Origin: JAPUDQ01 sp964532145
GTDB lineage: Bacteria > Patescibacteriota > Saccharimonadia > Saccharimonadales > Saccharimonadaceae
Assembly (NCBI GenBank): GCA_964532145.1
Contig: CAZHGM010000028.1
Location: 1 to 12,326, forward strand
DNA: 12,326 nt
Reading direction: 5' to 3'
The notes beneath the pieces are model-generated. The model was not told where the DNA came from. It did not search any database and saw nothing but the letters and a program-made list of their open reading frames with translations. Below are positions 12,181 through 12,326 of this stretch, in pieces. The translations under genes and the position numbers were made by a program. Position 1 is the stretch's first letter, and every line of letters begins with the position of its first letter.

Positions 12181-12326
12181 TTAATACCTCTGGGTAATGC
12201 CGAAGATAGTTGGATACTTCGGCGGGTTGTCTGCTCCCAACGCAGGCTCATTTTTAACAAGATACGAGCTATCTTGGCAAGGACTACCCTGCATAATTAC
12301 GCCGCAGAGCTGGTGCTGCAGCTTAT
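12181..12326 (-). CDS. Possible C-terminal fragment of an unknown gene (runs off window)
   Basis: One minus-strand frame is open from the right edge to a TAA at 12183-12181, reading 47 residues that end in NPPKYPTIFGITQRY. The segment GVIMQGSPCQDSS recalls the Pro-Cys-Gln motif of cytosine-5 DNA methyltransferases, but only about 35 residues follow, far too few for that enzyme, so the likeness may be chance or a remnant. The opposite strand also has an open frame over the same stretch (ATG at 12197, reading MPKIVGYFGGLSAPNAG onwards). At most one is likely to be real, and I cannot decide between them. Two small inverted repeats, GCCGAAG (12199-12205 with 12217-12223) and CAAGATA (12258-12264 with 12270-12276), lie inside. 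Confidence 0.3.
   Translation of the reverse strand, partial: KLQHQLCGVIMQGSPCQDSSYLVKNEPALGADNPPKYPTIFGITQRY

Noticed and set aside
12258..12276. CAAGATA/TATCTTG inverted repeat as a terminator
   Set aside because: Seven AT-rich pairs without a T-run on either side, inside an open frame; likely chance.
12181..12326. tmRNA (ssrA) near smpB, suggested by a minus-strand frame ending in STSSAA then TAA, like a degradation tag
   Set aside because: No tRNA-like half (TTCGA-type arm and CCA end) follows on that strand within the expected distance, and the same bases are better explained as an open frame.

Overview
The window is a stretch of ordinary bacterial chromosome of middling GC content. 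About 14 complete genes are packed on both strands, with short intergenic gaps. TGA serves as a stop (for example at the ends of the cobO-like gene and the atpI-like gene), so the standard code applies. Nothing points to a phage, transposon, CRISPR array, rRNA or tRNA. The F0 operon, a small SmpB, an SPFH protein next to a corrinoid adenosyltransferase homologue, a monoderm-type glycolipid glycosyltransferase, and several genes that start almost directly at a -10 box together suggest a Patescibacteria/CPR genome, probably Candidatus Saccharibacteria. That placement is inferred from gene content and style, not measured.

Positions 1-1531 (minus strand) hold the start of an ATP synthase operon: a promoter, a small AtpI/AtpQ-like membrane protein, atpB (subunit a, start overlapping the previous stop), a 140-bp spacer with a hairpin, atpE (subunit c), and the first codons of what is probably atpF. 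Positions 1553-2339 hold an unrecognised 162-residue protein (minus) divergent from a 70-residue putative zinc-ribbon protein (plus). Positions 2326-3999 (minus) encode a two-cassette ABC-F ATPase that acts on ribosomes. Its promoter region carries a perfect 16-bp inverted repeat with a 4-bp spacer, which lies over the promoters facing both ways. On the other side is a prohibitin-like SPFH membrane protein followed closely by a CobO/BtuR-type P-loop protein, then a 42-nt near-seamless palindrome acting as terminator.

Positions 5879-9787 look devoted to the cell surface: a membrane-anchored clan GH-A-type glycoside hydrolase-like protein (plus), and on the minus strand a family-2 glycosyltransferase, an MGDG-synthase-like lipid glycosyltransferase and a classical alpha/beta hydrolase. 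Another alpha/beta-hydrolase-like protein (9826-10809) follows under a near-perfect consensus promoter, divergent from smpB (trans-translation). The right end holds a two-helix membrane protein with a bacterial PH-like domain, then an uncertain partial reading frame that runs off the edge.

The most coherent unexpected signal is that eight or nine genes have a good -10 box only 6-11 bases before the start codon and no Shine-Dalgarno sequence in between, on both strands. This predicts widespread leaderless or near-leaderless mRNAs, while a minority of genes (atpE, the 162-residue protein, SPFH, cobO-like) keep clear Shine-Dalgarno sites. No clearly new multi-gene system could be demonstrated from the sequence alone; the inverted-repeat switch between the ABC-F and SPFH/cobO genes is the best candidate for undescribed regulation.
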